A stretch of 64,000 nt of DNA from UKL13-3 sp943369665 (GCA_943369665.1 CALRNX020000013.1:26680-90679); one strand, 5' to 3'; counted from the stretch's first letter, positions 27,676 through 36,257 are shown. Notes: generated from the sequence alone by a model not told the origin. Translations and numbers: made by a program.

Positions 27676-29820
27676 ATGAAAATATTATTTAAAATGATGG
27701 TGGCTGTCATGTTAATCAGCACCTTACAAGTAAAAGCTGACGAGGGAATGTGGTTACCATGGCTCCTTAAAAGTCAAACCACCGAAGCCATGAACAAAAA
27801 GGGCTTAAAACTAACTCCGGCTCAATTGTACGATATGAACAAATCGAGTTTAAAAGACGCGATTGTTTGGTTTGGCGGAGGTTGTACAGGTGAGGTGATT
27901 TCAGCTACAGGTTTGGTTTTAACCAATCACCATTGCGGATACGATTATATTTCTAATTTAAGTACACCTGCTGATAATATTTTGGATAACGGTTTTTGGG
28001 CAAAAAGTTATGCCGAAGAACGTCCTGTTGCAGGATTAACGGTTGCCTTCGTGGTAAGAGTGGATGATATCACAACCGAAATCCAGGAAGCTTTGAAAGG
28101 CTTAACCGAAAAAGAACGTGCGGCAAAATTGCCAACCCTGTTTAAAGGTGTAACCGAACGTGTAACCAAAGGCACACACTACGAAGCACAATGCCGCGAA
28201 ATGTATAAAGGGAATGCGTATTACGTATTTTTATTTGAACGTTTCACCGATGTGCGTTTGGTAGGAACGCCTCCTCAAAATATTGGTAAATTTGGTGGTG
28301 AAACAGACAACTGGATGTGGCCACGTCATACAGGTGATTTCAGCATGTTCCGTGTGTACATGGGTAAAGATGGTAAGCCTGCAAAATACTCGGCAGACAA
28401 TGTTCCGTTAAAAGCAAAACACCATTTACCGATTAACCTTAAAGGGGTAAACAATGGCGACTATGCAATGATTATGGGATTCCCGGGTCGTACCAATCGT
28501 TATGAGTTTAGCCAGGGAGTTCAAATTGCAACCGATATGGTTGACCCGGCAATTGTGGCGTTGCGTGATGTGCGCCTGAATGCATGGAAAGAGCAAATGA
28601 ACAAGGATGTAGATATCCGTTTGAAATTAAGCGGTGATTATGCAAGTGTGGCCAACTACTGGAAATTTTTCAGAGGCGAAGCAGAACAATTGAAAAACAA
28701 TAAAGTATTTGAACAAAAACAAAAAGAAGAAAAAACTTTTGAAAAATGGGCTGCCAAAAACAATGATTACAATACGCTTTTGGCGGATGTAACCAAAACT
28801 TTTGCGGCATATAAACCATACAGTTTACAATCGACATACCTGCGTGAAGGCATTTATGCCCCAACCATCATGAAATACACCATGTATGCTTCAAACCTTG
28901 AAGAAACAATGACTAAAGGCGACTCAGCCAAAACCGAATCATTAAAAGCCCAGTTGTTGGATGCAACAAATGATCTTCCATACGACCCTGCTATTGTTAT
29001 TGCCGACAAACGCATTTTCGACAGTTTGCTTGTATTGTACTACAACAATATTCCGGCCGACCAACAAGTTCCTTACTTTAAAGATGTGATCTTAACATAC
29101 GCAGCAACTCCACGCGAAGCCATTAAAGCATACACCAACTATGTATTTGATAACAGTATTTTTGCCAATGCCGATATGGCCAAAGGATTTTTAAAAGCTC
29201 CGCGTACGGCAATGTTAAAAAATGATATTGCCTACAAACATTTGGATGCGTTCCGCTCGCACTACAACAAAAACTTTAAACCCAAAGTGGATGAGTTTAA
29301 CGAAAACAGTATTGCACTTGGACGCAGGTATATCAAAGGATTGATGGAAATGAATCCTAAAAAAGAATTTTATCCTGATGCGAACTCTTCATTACGCCTG
29401 ACATACGGTAGTGTGAAAAGCTATATGAAATACCCACTGATCACCAACCTTGATGAAGTGATTGCAAAAAATGAAATGTATGGTGCCACCAATCCTGAAT
29501 TCAGCATTCCGAATCGCTTAAAAGAATTACACAAAAACAAAGACTATGGACAATACGCCATGAAAGATGGAAAATTACCGGTAGCGTTTTTGAGTGATAA
29601 TGATATTACAGGTGGAAACAGTGGAAGCCCTGTAATTGATGGCGAAGGCCGTATCATTGGATTGGCATTTGACGGTAACTGGGAAGCAATGAGTGGAAAC
29701 ATTCACTTTGATCCTAAAAACAAACGTACCATCAATGTTGATATCCGCTATGTATTATTTTTAGTTGATAAATACGGACAAGCAAGCAACCTGATCAACG
29801 AAATGACGATTGTAAAATAA
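27676..29820 (+). CDS. S46 dipeptidyl-peptidase, DPP7-like (hydrophobic P1)
   Basis: The 714-residue secreted peptidase has signal peptide MKILFKMMVAVMLISTLQVKA, a catalytic histidine in LTNHHCGYD, and Ser649 in TGGNSGSP. Eighteen residues after the serine is Gly667 (AFDGNWE), matching Gly673 of DPP7, whose P1 preference is hydrophobic. Together with the upstream Arg-type paralog it would give complementary cleavage of peptides. The gene ends in a strong terminator. Confidence 0.95.
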   Translation: MKILFKMMVAVMLISTLQVKADEGMWLPWLLKSQTTEAMNKKGLKLTPAQLYDMNKSSLKDAIVWFGGGCTGEVISATGLVLTNHHCGYDYISNLSTPADNILDNGFWAKSYAEERPVAGLTVAFVVRVDDITTEIQEALKGLTEKERAAKLPTLFKGVTERVTKGTHYEAQCREMYKGNAYYVFLFERFTDVRLVGTPPQNIGKFGGETDNWMWPRHTGDFSMFRVYMGKDGKPAKYSADNVPLKAKHHLPINLKGVNNGDYAMIMGFPGRTNRYEFSQGVQIATDMVDPAIVALRDVRLNAWKEQMNKDVDIRLKLSGDYASVANYWKFFRGEAEQLKNNKVFEQKQKEEKTFEKWAAKNNDYNTLLADVTKTFAAYKPYSLQSTYLREGIYAPTIMKYTMYASNLEETMTKGDSAKTESLKAQLLDATNDLPYDPAIVIADKRIFDSLLVLYYNNIPADQQVPYFKDVILTYAATPREAIKAYTNYVFDNSIFANADMAKGFLKAPRTAMLKNDIAYKHLDAFRSHYNKNFKPKVDEFNENSIALGRRYIKGLMEMNPKKEFYPDANSSLRLTYGSVKSYMKYPLITNLDEVIAKNEMYGATNPEFSIPNRLKELHKNKDYGQYAMKDGKLPVAFLSDNDITGGNSGSPVIDGEGRIIGLAFDGNWEAMSGNIHFDPKNKRTINVDIRYVLFLVDKYGQASNLINEMTIVK

Positions 29821-29827
29821 ACAACAC

Positions 29828-29862
29828 AAGAACCACAACGTAATATTGTGGTTCTTTTTTTT
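29828..29862 (+). terminator. Rho-independent terminator after the DPP7-like gene
   Basis: AAGAACCACAA pairs with TTGTGGTTCTT (11 bp, 7-base loop), followed by a run of T. Confidence 0.92.
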
Positions 29863-29872
29863 AATCACAGAT

Positions 29873-30274
29873 ATGAAAAAACTAATATTAATACTTGCCT
29901 TAGTTACAGGGATCATTGGTTGTAATACCGACCCCAGAACCAAACTAGAACCAACAGGAACATACGGAACCGCTTTTGACACATCCAACCCGATGACGGT
30001 TGCCGACTTAACCGAAATCCTTAACATGCAAAATAATATTGCACTTAAGGCAACAGGAACGGTTGCTGAATATTGCAAAGGTGAAGGCTGCTGGCTTACC
30101 CTTAAAAATGACAATGGTGAAAATGTATTTGTGGAAGTAAAGGACAAAGCATTTGTATTGCCTCATAATATTGAAGGCAAAACAGCCATTGTAAATGGCG
30201 TTGCATCGAGAGATACATCGGAAGAAGGCAAGGTCCAAATGACGATTCTTGCTGATGGCATTACACTTCAGTAA
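29873..30274 (+). CDS. DUF4920 family lipoprotein
   Basis: The 133-residue protein has a lipoprotein signal (MKKLILILALVTGIIGC, Cys17) and a small beta domain with the pattern ALKATGTVAEYCKGEGCWLTL, typical of DUF4920 and reminiscent of OB-fold proteins. Two cysteines in CKGEGC could bind metal or form a disulfide. An upstream in-frame start at 29846 lies inside the preceding terminator and is rejected. The promoter must lie within or just after that terminator. Function is unknown. Confidence 0.85.
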   Translation: MKKLILILALVTGIIGCNTDPRTKLEPTGTYGTAFDTSNPMTVADLTEILNMQNNIALKATGTVAEYCKGEGCWLTLKNDNGENVFVEVKDKAFVLPHNIEGKTAIVNGVASRDTSEEGKVQMTILADGITLQ

Positions 30275-30298
30275 TTGATCATCCCTGTTAAACAAAAA

Positions 30299-30336
30299 AT
30301 CCCGTCACTGATACAATCTTTGACGGGATTTTTTTT
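30299..30336. terminator. Bidirectional terminator between the DUF4920 and DUF3817 genes
   Basis: AATCCCGTCA pairs with TGACGGGATT; there is an A run before and a T run after, so it can serve both convergent genes. Confidence 0.9.
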
Positions 30337-30640
30337 ATGCCTGCTCTTTCCGGTGCTTGGCTTCAAACCAAAATGTTCCGAAGGGTAACAATGAATACCC
30401 AAATCCGACTAAGGCCTTCTTCCATTTCCAGTCATTTTCGGTAGCTACTTGCACCAACGTGAGCACAAACAACACGAACAATAATCCGTGGGCCATTCCT
30501 ACCCGCTTTACCATTTCGGGTTGACCTGCCAGGTATTTTAAAGGCATTGCAATAAAAAGTAAGATCAGATATGACACTCCTTCCAAAAAGGCCACGGCAA
30601 AAAACCGTCCTTCTGCTGTTTTTAAATTGTATTTTAACAT
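30335..30640 (-). CDS. DUF3817 family membrane protein
   Basis: This 101-residue protein with three membrane helices carries the DUF3817 pattern FFAVAFLEGVSYLILL, MPLKYLAG, KRVGMAHGLLFVLFV and a C-terminal SLLPFGTFWFEAK. The family is widespread in Bacteroidota and Actinobacteria and has no known function. It stands alone between terminators. Confidence 0.88.
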   Translation of the reverse strand: MLKYNLKTAEGRFFAVAFLEGVSYLILLFIAMPLKYLAGQPEMVKRVGMAHGLLFVLFVLTLVQVATENDWKWKKALVGFGYSLLPFGTFWFEAKHRKEQA

Positions 30641-30702
30641 CGTGCTGCGAAGTTGCTATTTATAAATTCTTAAACAATCGGCTCCTCAAAATTTTAGGTC
30701 AA

Positions 30703-30735
30703 AAAAAAACGAGAGTCGGTGAACCCTCGTTTTTA
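30703..30735 (-). terminator. Rho-independent terminator of the CAP-domain gene
   Basis: On the minus strand AACGAGGGTT pairs with GACTCTCGTT with minor mismatches, and a run of eight T follows. Confidence 0.85.
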
Positions 30736-30750
30736 ACCAATTAATCCCTT

Positions 30751-31755
30751 TTATGGTTTAAAGATCGTAACATCATATTCGTAGGTTTTGGCAACGCCAT
30801 TCACCATTACATTTGAAACCTTCACTGAATATTGCTGATCTGCATCTGAATTTAATACAATGCCATCAGGTTTGAATGTAATGGTATTATCACCTGCATA
30901 TGAATTTGAAATCGGGGTTGCGTATTCAATCAACACAGGCAGCTCCGCTCCTGCTGCATTTTTAACAACAACTGCAGCTTGTGTGAAATTAACCTGGTAA
31001 GGATGTGATGGTGCCGGAACAGATAATGACCAACGGGGATAAACCACATCACGGGGAACGAATCCTTTAGGTGGCCATGCAACATACTCAGGAGTTGTGG
31101 CGGGAAGCGGCAGGTCGGCAACATTATCGTTAATCACCCACAGTGTTCCGGTTGAATTGGTGCATCCGAATCCAAAATCCGATGCCCTTGAGTATAACAT
31201 CCAACGCCTGTGACCAACTTCTGTATTATTGTCCCCTTCATCTTCGATCCACAAATTGATATTTTCTACATCACTTACCCCAAAGGCGATATTACCGTTT
31301 CCGGCTGCCTCGGCCCCGTCTGCTGTATAACACGACCATGTATTGGGAGGGAAATGACTTATTGAATTATTTGCCTTAAACATTAATGCTGCCTGTTGGC
31401 ATTTTGCATTTAATGTTGGGTTCATTACAATTCCGTCATTGGGCAATCCTGCCGCCTTTCTGAAATATTTTAAACGCAATAATGCCTTGTCTAAAACATC
31501 TTGCGACAATGTTCCTGCTGCACAGCTTCCCGTATTGCCATTCCAAGTAAATGCAGGGACGGCTGATCCTACATACATGGTATTAAAATCTTGTCTTGCA
31601 AGATCTTTGGCTGTTAAAGGAGCATTTGTAGTGCCTGTAGTTGACGTGGTGGAAGTGGTTGTGGTGTTATCATCTTTTGAGTCTTCTTTTTGACAAGCAA
31701 CAAATGCTAACAAACAAACTGCAGTAGCAATTTGTAATGTGTGTGTTATTTTCAT
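30751..31755 (-). CDS. CAP (SCP/PR1) domain lipoprotein
   Basis: The 334-residue protein has a lipoprotein signal (LLAFVAC, Cys21), then a Thr/Ser-rich linker. A CAP domain (about 85-210) carries the usual His/Glu set: His134 in SISHFP, Glu149, the acidic INLWIEDEGD region, and His182 in GHRRWMLYSRASDFGFG. A beta C-terminal part follows. CAP proteins bind lipids, sterols or ligands, and some are proteases; the exact role is unknown. It is anchored in the outer or inner membrane facing the periplasm or surface. Confidence 0.88.
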   Translation of the reverse strand: MKITHTLQIATAVCLLAFVACQKEDSKDDNTTTTSTTSTTGTTNAPLTAKDLARQDFNTMYVGSAVPAFTWNGNTGSCAAGTLSQDVLDKALLRLKYFRKAAGLPNDGIVMNPTLNAKCQQAALMFKANNSISHFPPNTWSCYTADGAEAAGNGNIAFGVSDVENINLWIEDEGDNNTEVGHRRWMLYSRASDFGFGCTNSTGTLWVINDNVADLPLPATTPEYVAWPPKGFVPRDVVYPRWSLSVPAPSHPYQVNFTQAAVVVKNAAGAELPVLIEYATPISNSYAGDNTITFKPDGIVLNSDADQQYSVKVSNVMVNGVAKTYEYDVTIFKP

Positions 31756-31787
31756 ATTGATTTGATGGGTTAATGAGGAAGACTCAT

Positions 31788-33122
31788 TTAGAGCAACGGG
31801 AGTTGCACCTGCAACGAAAGATAATACACTGCGATGGTCAGCAAAGCATAGATAAGGTATTCCTTAACATTGGTGTATTGTTTAAAAGCTATCCCTTCCA
31901 TTTTACAGTAGGTAGCCAACATTATTTTCTCAATTAAAAAAGATATGGCAGTAGCATAAGCAATACCGGTGATGCCAAATAAATAGATGAACCAAAACGA
32001 CAACAAGCAGTTAATAATAAGGTAATTGGATGATATCACATAAAACACCCTACTTTTCATCATACCCATAATAACGGTTTGCGGAAAGATCATCCGGCTA
32101 ACGATCAGCAAGAGGTAAATATTAAAAATTTTATACCCATCCAGTAACTGGTCATTGTAAAAATACTTGAACATGTATGGGCTCACAAACATCATTACCA
32201 TCGTTGCCGGGAAAAGCCAACGCATGAGCTTGGTGCTCGACCGTTTAAATTTCGCAAGTCCTTCTTCTAATTTACCATCTTGATTAAGCTTTGCCAATTC
32301 GCCACTGTATACATTGCTCATTGAGTTGGCCAGGATCAAAAAGATAGGCAGTTCACGTGCCCCATACCTGAACATGGCAAATTCTTCCTCCGAAAACTTA
32401 TACTCGATGATATAACTGTTAATATATTCCATTCCACCTGCCAACAAAATGGAAAACATCAGTGGCATGGATTTGGTGAGAAAGTCTTTGATCAACTTGG
32501 TATTCACACTGATGGAAGCAAACTTCATCATCAGGATAATGGTATAGTTAAATTTGATAAGTGATAATACCAACAATAAGTTAATGGCCAATGTGAGCGA
32601 TTGTTTGAAATACAAAGGCAAACACAACATCAGAATTTGTGCTGTAAACGTAATAATACCCCAGCGGATCAGGGATTTGTATTTACCGTTCAAATAGAAA
32701 ACATAATCGACAATATAAGTAGGGGTATTAAGCAATACCACCAGCCCAAACATATTGTAGAGGTCGATATCTTTCGCCTTTAACTTCCCGATGATCATTA
32801 CCGCAATACCTGCCACGATGGAAAGCACCAGCAGGATAATAAAGGTATTAAACAACACTTTTTTGCGGGTGGCCTCATCCGAATTATTGTAATAAGGAAT
32901 AAGCGTATTACATACAGCCGACACCCAAAAAAAGGTAAGGCTCGAGGTAACCAACATAAGATTTTCGTATTGACTGATCAGATGCAAGCCATATTCATGT
33001 TGGTATAGCACCGATATTTTTGCAAGCAATATGGAAATGAGGAAAAAAGTACCAAACCGCAAAAACTGAAACGTTTGCAGGCTGTTGAACTTGGTTAATC
33101 CTTGGCTAAATGGTGCTTTCAA
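31788..33122 (-). CDS. Oligosaccharide flippase-type membrane protein (MOP superfamily)
   Basis: The 444-residue protein has about twelve to fourteen membrane helices. The N-terminal FLRFGTFFLISILLAK pattern and an internal repeat (helices 1-6 and 7-12) are typical of Wzx/PST flippases that move lipid-linked sugars. A characteristic GARELPIFLILANSMSNVYSGEL segment follows helix 7. No glycosyltransferase is nearby, so the substrate is unknown. It is upstream of the CAP gene on the same strand, 32 bp apart. Confidence 0.85.
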   Translation of the reverse strand: MKAPFSQGLTKFNSLQTFQFLRFGTFFLISILLAKISVLYQHEYGLHLISQYENLMLVTSSLTFFWVSAVCNTLIPYYNNSDEATRKKVLFNTFIILLVLSIVAGIAVMIIGKLKAKDIDLYNMFGLVVLLNTPTYIVDYVFYLNGKYKSLIRWGIITFTAQILMLCLPLYFKQSLTLAINLLLVLSLIKFNYTIILMMKFASISVNTKLIKDFLTKSMPLMFSILLAGGMEYINSYIIEYKFSEEEFAMFRYGARELPIFLILANSMSNVYSGELAKLNQDGKLEEGLAKFKRSSTKLMRWLFPATMVMMFVSPYMFKYFYNDQLLDGYKIFNIYLLLIVSRMIFPQTVIMGMMKSRVFYVISSNYLIINCLLSFWFIYLFGITGIAYATAISFLIEKIMLATYCKMEGIAFKQYTNVKEYLIYALLTIAVYYLSLQVQLPLL

Positions 33123-33190
33123 TACTTCTTATTAGTCAATTCAAATAACCATATAGTTTCATAATTATCAAAACTTATTTGTTCCATAAG

Positions 33191-33232
33191 TGTGTTAATT
33201 GTGTTGAGTGGTTAAATATGTTGATTGTGTTT
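33191..33232. repeat. Short array of 9-bp TGTTAAT/TGTTGATT units
   Basis: Units TGTGTTAAT, TGTGTTGAG, TGGTTAAAT, ATGTTGATT resemble the arms around the four-helix-bundle cassette at 8.9-9.4 kb, sharing the 13-mer TGTTGATTGTGTT. No gene is enclosed here. Confidence 0.65.
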
Positions 33233-33303
33233 CACCGAAAATACTCAAAGCATCCATAACGATTTACCATACAGATTCAGTACATTCGAATAAAACATTC
33301 ATT

Positions 33304-34038
33304 ATGCAACACACACGTAGAAATTTTATAAAATCGGGTGCTATCCTATCGGCAGGAGCCATTGCCGGCACACACTTTGTTTCGGGTGCAGTTAACGAAC
33401 TGGTGAGTTTGTTCCCCCATGCCACAGTGTTTGAATTACCACCATTGGGCTACAGCTTTGATGCACTCGAGCCCTATATTGATGCACAAACCATGCAGAT
33501 CCACCACGACAAACACCATCAGGCCTATATCACCAAACTGAATGAGGCTGTGGCAAAAGACAATGCATTGCACCACAAATCCATCGAGGACCTTATCAAA
33601 AATATCAACTCCCTTCCACAAGCCTCGCAGACAGCTGTGCGCAACCATGGTGGCGGACATTGGAACCATAGTTTCTTTTGGCTGTTGCTCAAAAAAGACA
33701 CCCGGCCATCAGCCAACATGCAACGCATTATTGCCGAGAACTTTGGCTCCATGGAAAACTTCAAAAAAGACTTTGAAAAAGCTGCCTCAGGGGTGTTCGG
33801 ATCGGGATGGGCATGGGTTATTAAGGATGCGAACGGTAAATTATCCATTACCTCAACTGCTAACCAGGACAATCCATTGATGGATATTGTGGCAACAAAA
33901 GGTTCGCCTGTTTTGGGCATTGATGTATGGGAACATGCCTACTATTTAAAGTACCAGAACAAACGTGCCGACTACCTTCAGGCATTTTGGAACGTGCTGA
34001 ACTGGAATAGAGTAGAAGAATTATATCAAACTAAATAA
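33304..34038 (+). CDS. Tat-exported superoxide dismutase (Mn/Fe family)
   Basis: The 244-residue protein has a twin-arginine signal (TRRNFIKSGAILSAGAIAG), then a standard SOD. Metal ligands are His67 (QIHHDKHH), His122 (GGGHWNHSFFW), Asp207 and His211 (DVWEHAYYL). Gln188 in NQDNPL and the Gly at 117 match the manganese-type second shell, so Mn or cambialistic use is likely. It removes superoxide outside the cytoplasm after folding and metal loading inside. The upstream open frame from 33208 is spacer with no family match. Confidence 0.93.
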   Translation: MQHTRRNFIKSGAILSAGAIAGTHFVSGAVNELVSLFPHATVFELPPLGYSFDALEPYIDAQTMQIHHDKHHQAYITKLNEAVAKDNALHHKSIEDLIKNINSLPQASQTAVRNHGGGHWNHSFFWLLLKKDTRPSANMQRIIAENFGSMENFKKDFEKAASGVFGSGWAWVIKDANGKLSITSTANQDNPLMDIVATKGSPVLGIDVWEHAYYLKYQNKRADYLQAFWNVLNWNRVEELYQTK

Positions 34039-34046
34039 GTTTGGTA

Positions 34047-34076
34047 TTGACTATTTTGAGAAAACGTTTACATTTG
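34047..34076 (+). promoter_or_regulatory. Promoter for the repeat array and tRNA-His
   Basis: A -33 TTG (34047-34049) and a -7 box TACATTTG (34069-34076) are separated by 19 bp. This fits the Bacteroidota sigma-A consensus (TTG, 19-21 bp, TAnnTTTG). Transcription would start near 34082, so the array is transcribed with the tRNA. Confidence 0.7.
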
Positions 34077-34110
34077 CACTCCTCAAAAACGAATAAACCC
34101 GTCAAGAGAC

Positions 34111-34266
34111 ATGGTGGTTTTAGCTCATCCCGAGTATTCGGGAGGTTGGAGCGCCAAAACAAATGGTGGTTTTAGCTCATCCCGAGTATTCGGGAGGTTA
34201 GAGTGCCAAAACAAATGGTGGTTTTAGCTCATCCCGAGTATTCGGGAGGTTAGAGCACCAAACAAA
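34111..34266 (+). repeat. Three 52-bp tandem partial tRNA-His copies with loop-inserted hairpins
   Basis: Units at 34111-34162, 34163-34214 and 34215-34266 each hold the first part of tRNA-His (GGTGGTTTTAGCTCA ... GGTTAGAGCGCC). Three D-loop bases are replaced by TCCCGAGTATTCGGGA. Each unit ends AAAACAA. The 52-bp period runs exactly into the real tRNA. Each unit has one private substitution in GGTTAGAGCGCC. Confidence 0.97.
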
Positions 34267-34268
34267 TG

Positions 34269-34343
34269 GTGGTTTTAGCTCAGTTGGTTAGAGCGCCTGA
34301 TTGTGGTTCAGGAGGTCGCCGGTTCGAGCCCGGTATTCCACCC
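34269..34343 (+). tRNA. tRNA-His (GTG)
   Basis: The cloverleaf has D-arm GCTC/GAGC, anticodon arm CCTGA-TTGTGGT-TCAGG with anticodon GTG, T-arm GCCGG-TTCGAGC-CCGGT, and G-1 opposite discriminator C73, the tRNA-His identity pair. The acceptor stem GTGGTTT/ATTCCAC has two U-U mismatches (5-68 and 6-67). CCA is not encoded. It is preceded by the array and followed by a terminator. Confidence 0.95.
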
Positions 34344-34346
34344 CAA

Positions 34347-34376
34347 AAGCTGAAGACTTCGTCTTCGGCTTTTTTT
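34347..34376 (+). terminator. Rho-independent terminator after tRNA-His
   Basis: AAGCTGAAGAC pairs with GTCTTCGGCTT (one G-U pair) around a 3-base loop, followed by six T. Confidence 0.9.
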
Positions 34377-34403
34377 ATGCATTCGATGATAGCAAACGCA
34401 TAC

Positions 34404-34829
34404 TCAATGCCTCACCTCAAACCCATACTGAATGGCCTCTTCCAGCACATCCATATTGATATCTTTCAGTGATTTGAATTTAATGCAATAACCTGTAACA
34501 CTTGCCTTACCTAGCGTTTTTCCAAACGTTTGGGCTAAATAGGTCTTATCATCGATACCCATAATATAAACGGAGATCCCGGAGGTATTGGCACTCAAAC
34601 CTACCTGGTAAAACTCCCTGGTGGTTCCATTTGCGTAGTTGATGGTATAAGATCCATAACCCATATTCGGATTGGAAACAATTTTGCCTTTATCGTCTTT
34701 GCCATCCAGGAACCACAATTGAGCTTTGGGTGACACTTTAAGTACAAGCTTATGCAAGGCTTGCATGTCAATGCGTTTCGATTCAGGTTGACTGTTAATA
34801 TAGTCGTTGATCTGTTCTTGTATGTTCAT
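34404..34829 (-). CDS. DUF1801 (YdhG-like) domain protein
   Basis: This 141-residue soluble protein has the pattern MNIQEQINDYINSQPESKRIDM, then VSPKAQLWFLDGKDD and a GYCIKFKSLKDI ending, typical of DUF1801/YdhG-like proteins with a CyaY-like fold. A longer frame from 34871 adds unmatched residues; ATG 34829 is used. Function is unknown. It is convergent with the tRNA-His unit. Confidence 0.8.
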   Translation of the reverse strand: MNIQEQINDYINSQPESKRIDMQALHKLVLKVSPKAQLWFLDGKDDKGKIVSNPNMGYGSYTINYANGTTREFYQVGLSANTSGISVYIMGIDDKTYLAQTFGKTLGKASVTGYCIKFKSLKDINMDVLEEAIQYGFEVRH

Positions 34830-35050
34830 ATAAAAACTCCTGTGCTTATTGCCATGCCTGATATTGTGCATGAGAAGGTAAGAAATATTTTCAAAACTTC
34901 ATGTAACGCATCATCTAAAGCAATACTCAACCGGATTTTTCTTTTATGAACTCTGTTTACTAATAGGAAACCAGCATAAAAAAACTCTATTTTATATTGC
35001 ATGAAAGTCACTTTGCCGGATAAACACAAAGCCCTATATTTGGTCTCGAT

Positions 35051-36247
35051 TTGTCAAACCTTAGCTCACATCAAATACGCAGAAGAAGGCATTTGGTATT
35101 TTTACTGGATGTGCTGGCGCTTGCCTTGAGCGCATTTGGTGGTCCGCAAGTTCATTTCACCATGATACACCGCAAGATGGTTGAAAAACGCAACTATCTT
35201 ACCGAAGCCGAACTTAAAGAGTTAAACTCATTGTGTAATATGTTGCCCGGGCCAACTTCCACCCAAACCATTACAGCAATTGGCTATAAAATGGGAGGTC
35301 CGGGACTGGCCTTTTTAACCTTGGGTGTTTGGGTATTGCCTGCCACAATGATCATGGGTGCTGTGGCCATTTTGTTTTACACCTTTAATCTCGACAACCC
35401 GAAGCTTACCTTCCTTAAATACATTCAACCTATGGCTGTTGGCTTTATTATGTATGCAGCCTATAAAATTAAGAACCTATTTGTCACCCAACCTTATCAT
35501 TGGGTTTTGATGATCATGGCAGCAGCAGCGGCAATCCTTTCAAACACTCCGCATATTTTCCCGGTATTGCTTATTATTGGAGGCGTTGTTTCCAATTTTT
35601 TGAACCGTTCCAATTATTATGATGTAAAGCCCATCAAAAATATTCAGTGGCGCAATTTTGCTTTTTTTCTGGGCATCTTTTTATTGGCGGCCATCCTTGG
35701 AGCATTAACCAAAAGTACTCCTATCCTGTTGTTTGAAAACACCTACCGCTACGGAAGCATTGTGTTTGGAGGAGGCCATGTGCTTATTCCCATGATGTTT
35801 AATCAGTTTGTTGAGTTCAAACATTATTTAACTTCCAACGAATTTTTGGCGGGTGTCGGGATTTTACAGGCGGTACCTGGCCCTGTATTCAGCTTCGCAA
35901 CATTTACCGGTGCCATGGCGTTAAAGGACTGGGGCGTAATGGGAATGATTTTGGGAAGTACGATTGGAACCATCGGTATCTTTTTGCCGGGTATTTTATT
36001 GATCTTCTTTATTTACCCGATGTGGAACCAGATAAAGTACTTTTCGCCCGTTAAAAATGCGATTGAAGGGATCAATGCAACTTCAGCGGGATTGGTATTT
36101 GCATCGGCCTATTTGTTGTTTCAACCATTGGAGGTAAATGAAATGAACATGATGGTATTATTAAGCACTTTACTGATCTTGCTCACCACCAAAATTCCTA
36201 ACCCGGTGATCGTTATATTGTGTATTTTTGTTGGACTTCTTTATTAA
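35051..36247 (+). CDS. chrA: CHR family chromate-type ion transporter
   Basis: This 398-residue, two-domain membrane protein has the duplicated CHR signature: SAFGGPQVHF with LPGPTSTQTITAIGYKMGG in the first half, and FGGGHVLIPMM with AVPGPVFSFATFTGA in the second. Family members expel chromate in resistant bacteria, but chromosomal copies often have unknown substrates. The start is TTG (35051); the nearby ATG at 35001 is in another frame. A CarboxypepD_reg-like gene follows 10 bp downstream. Confidence 0.92.
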   Translation: MSNLSSHQIRRRRHLVFLLDVLALALSAFGGPQVHFTMIHRKMVEKRNYLTEAELKELNSLCNMLPGPTSTQTITAIGYKMGGPGLAFLTLGVWVLPATMIMGAVAILFYTFNLDNPKLTFLKYIQPMAVGFIMYAAYKIKNLFVTQPYHWVLMIMAAAAAILSNTPHIFPVLLIIGGVVSNFLNRSNYYDVKPIKNIQWRNFAFFLGIFLLAAILGALTKSTPILLFENTYRYGSIVFGGGHVLIPMMFNQFVEFKHYLTSNEFLAGVGILQAVPGPVFSFATFTGAMALKDWGVMGMILGSTIGTIGIFLPGILLIFFIYPMWNQIKYFSPVKNAIEGINATSAGLVFASAYLLFQPLEVNEMNMMVLLSTLLILLTTKIPNPVIVILCIFVGLLY

Positions 36248-36257
36248 TGAACTTATT

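Noticed and set aside
34111..34266. CRISPR array upstream of tRNA-His
   Set aside because: The repeated unit is nearly the whole 52-bp period with no variable spacers, it derives from the neighbouring tRNA, and no cas gene is present.
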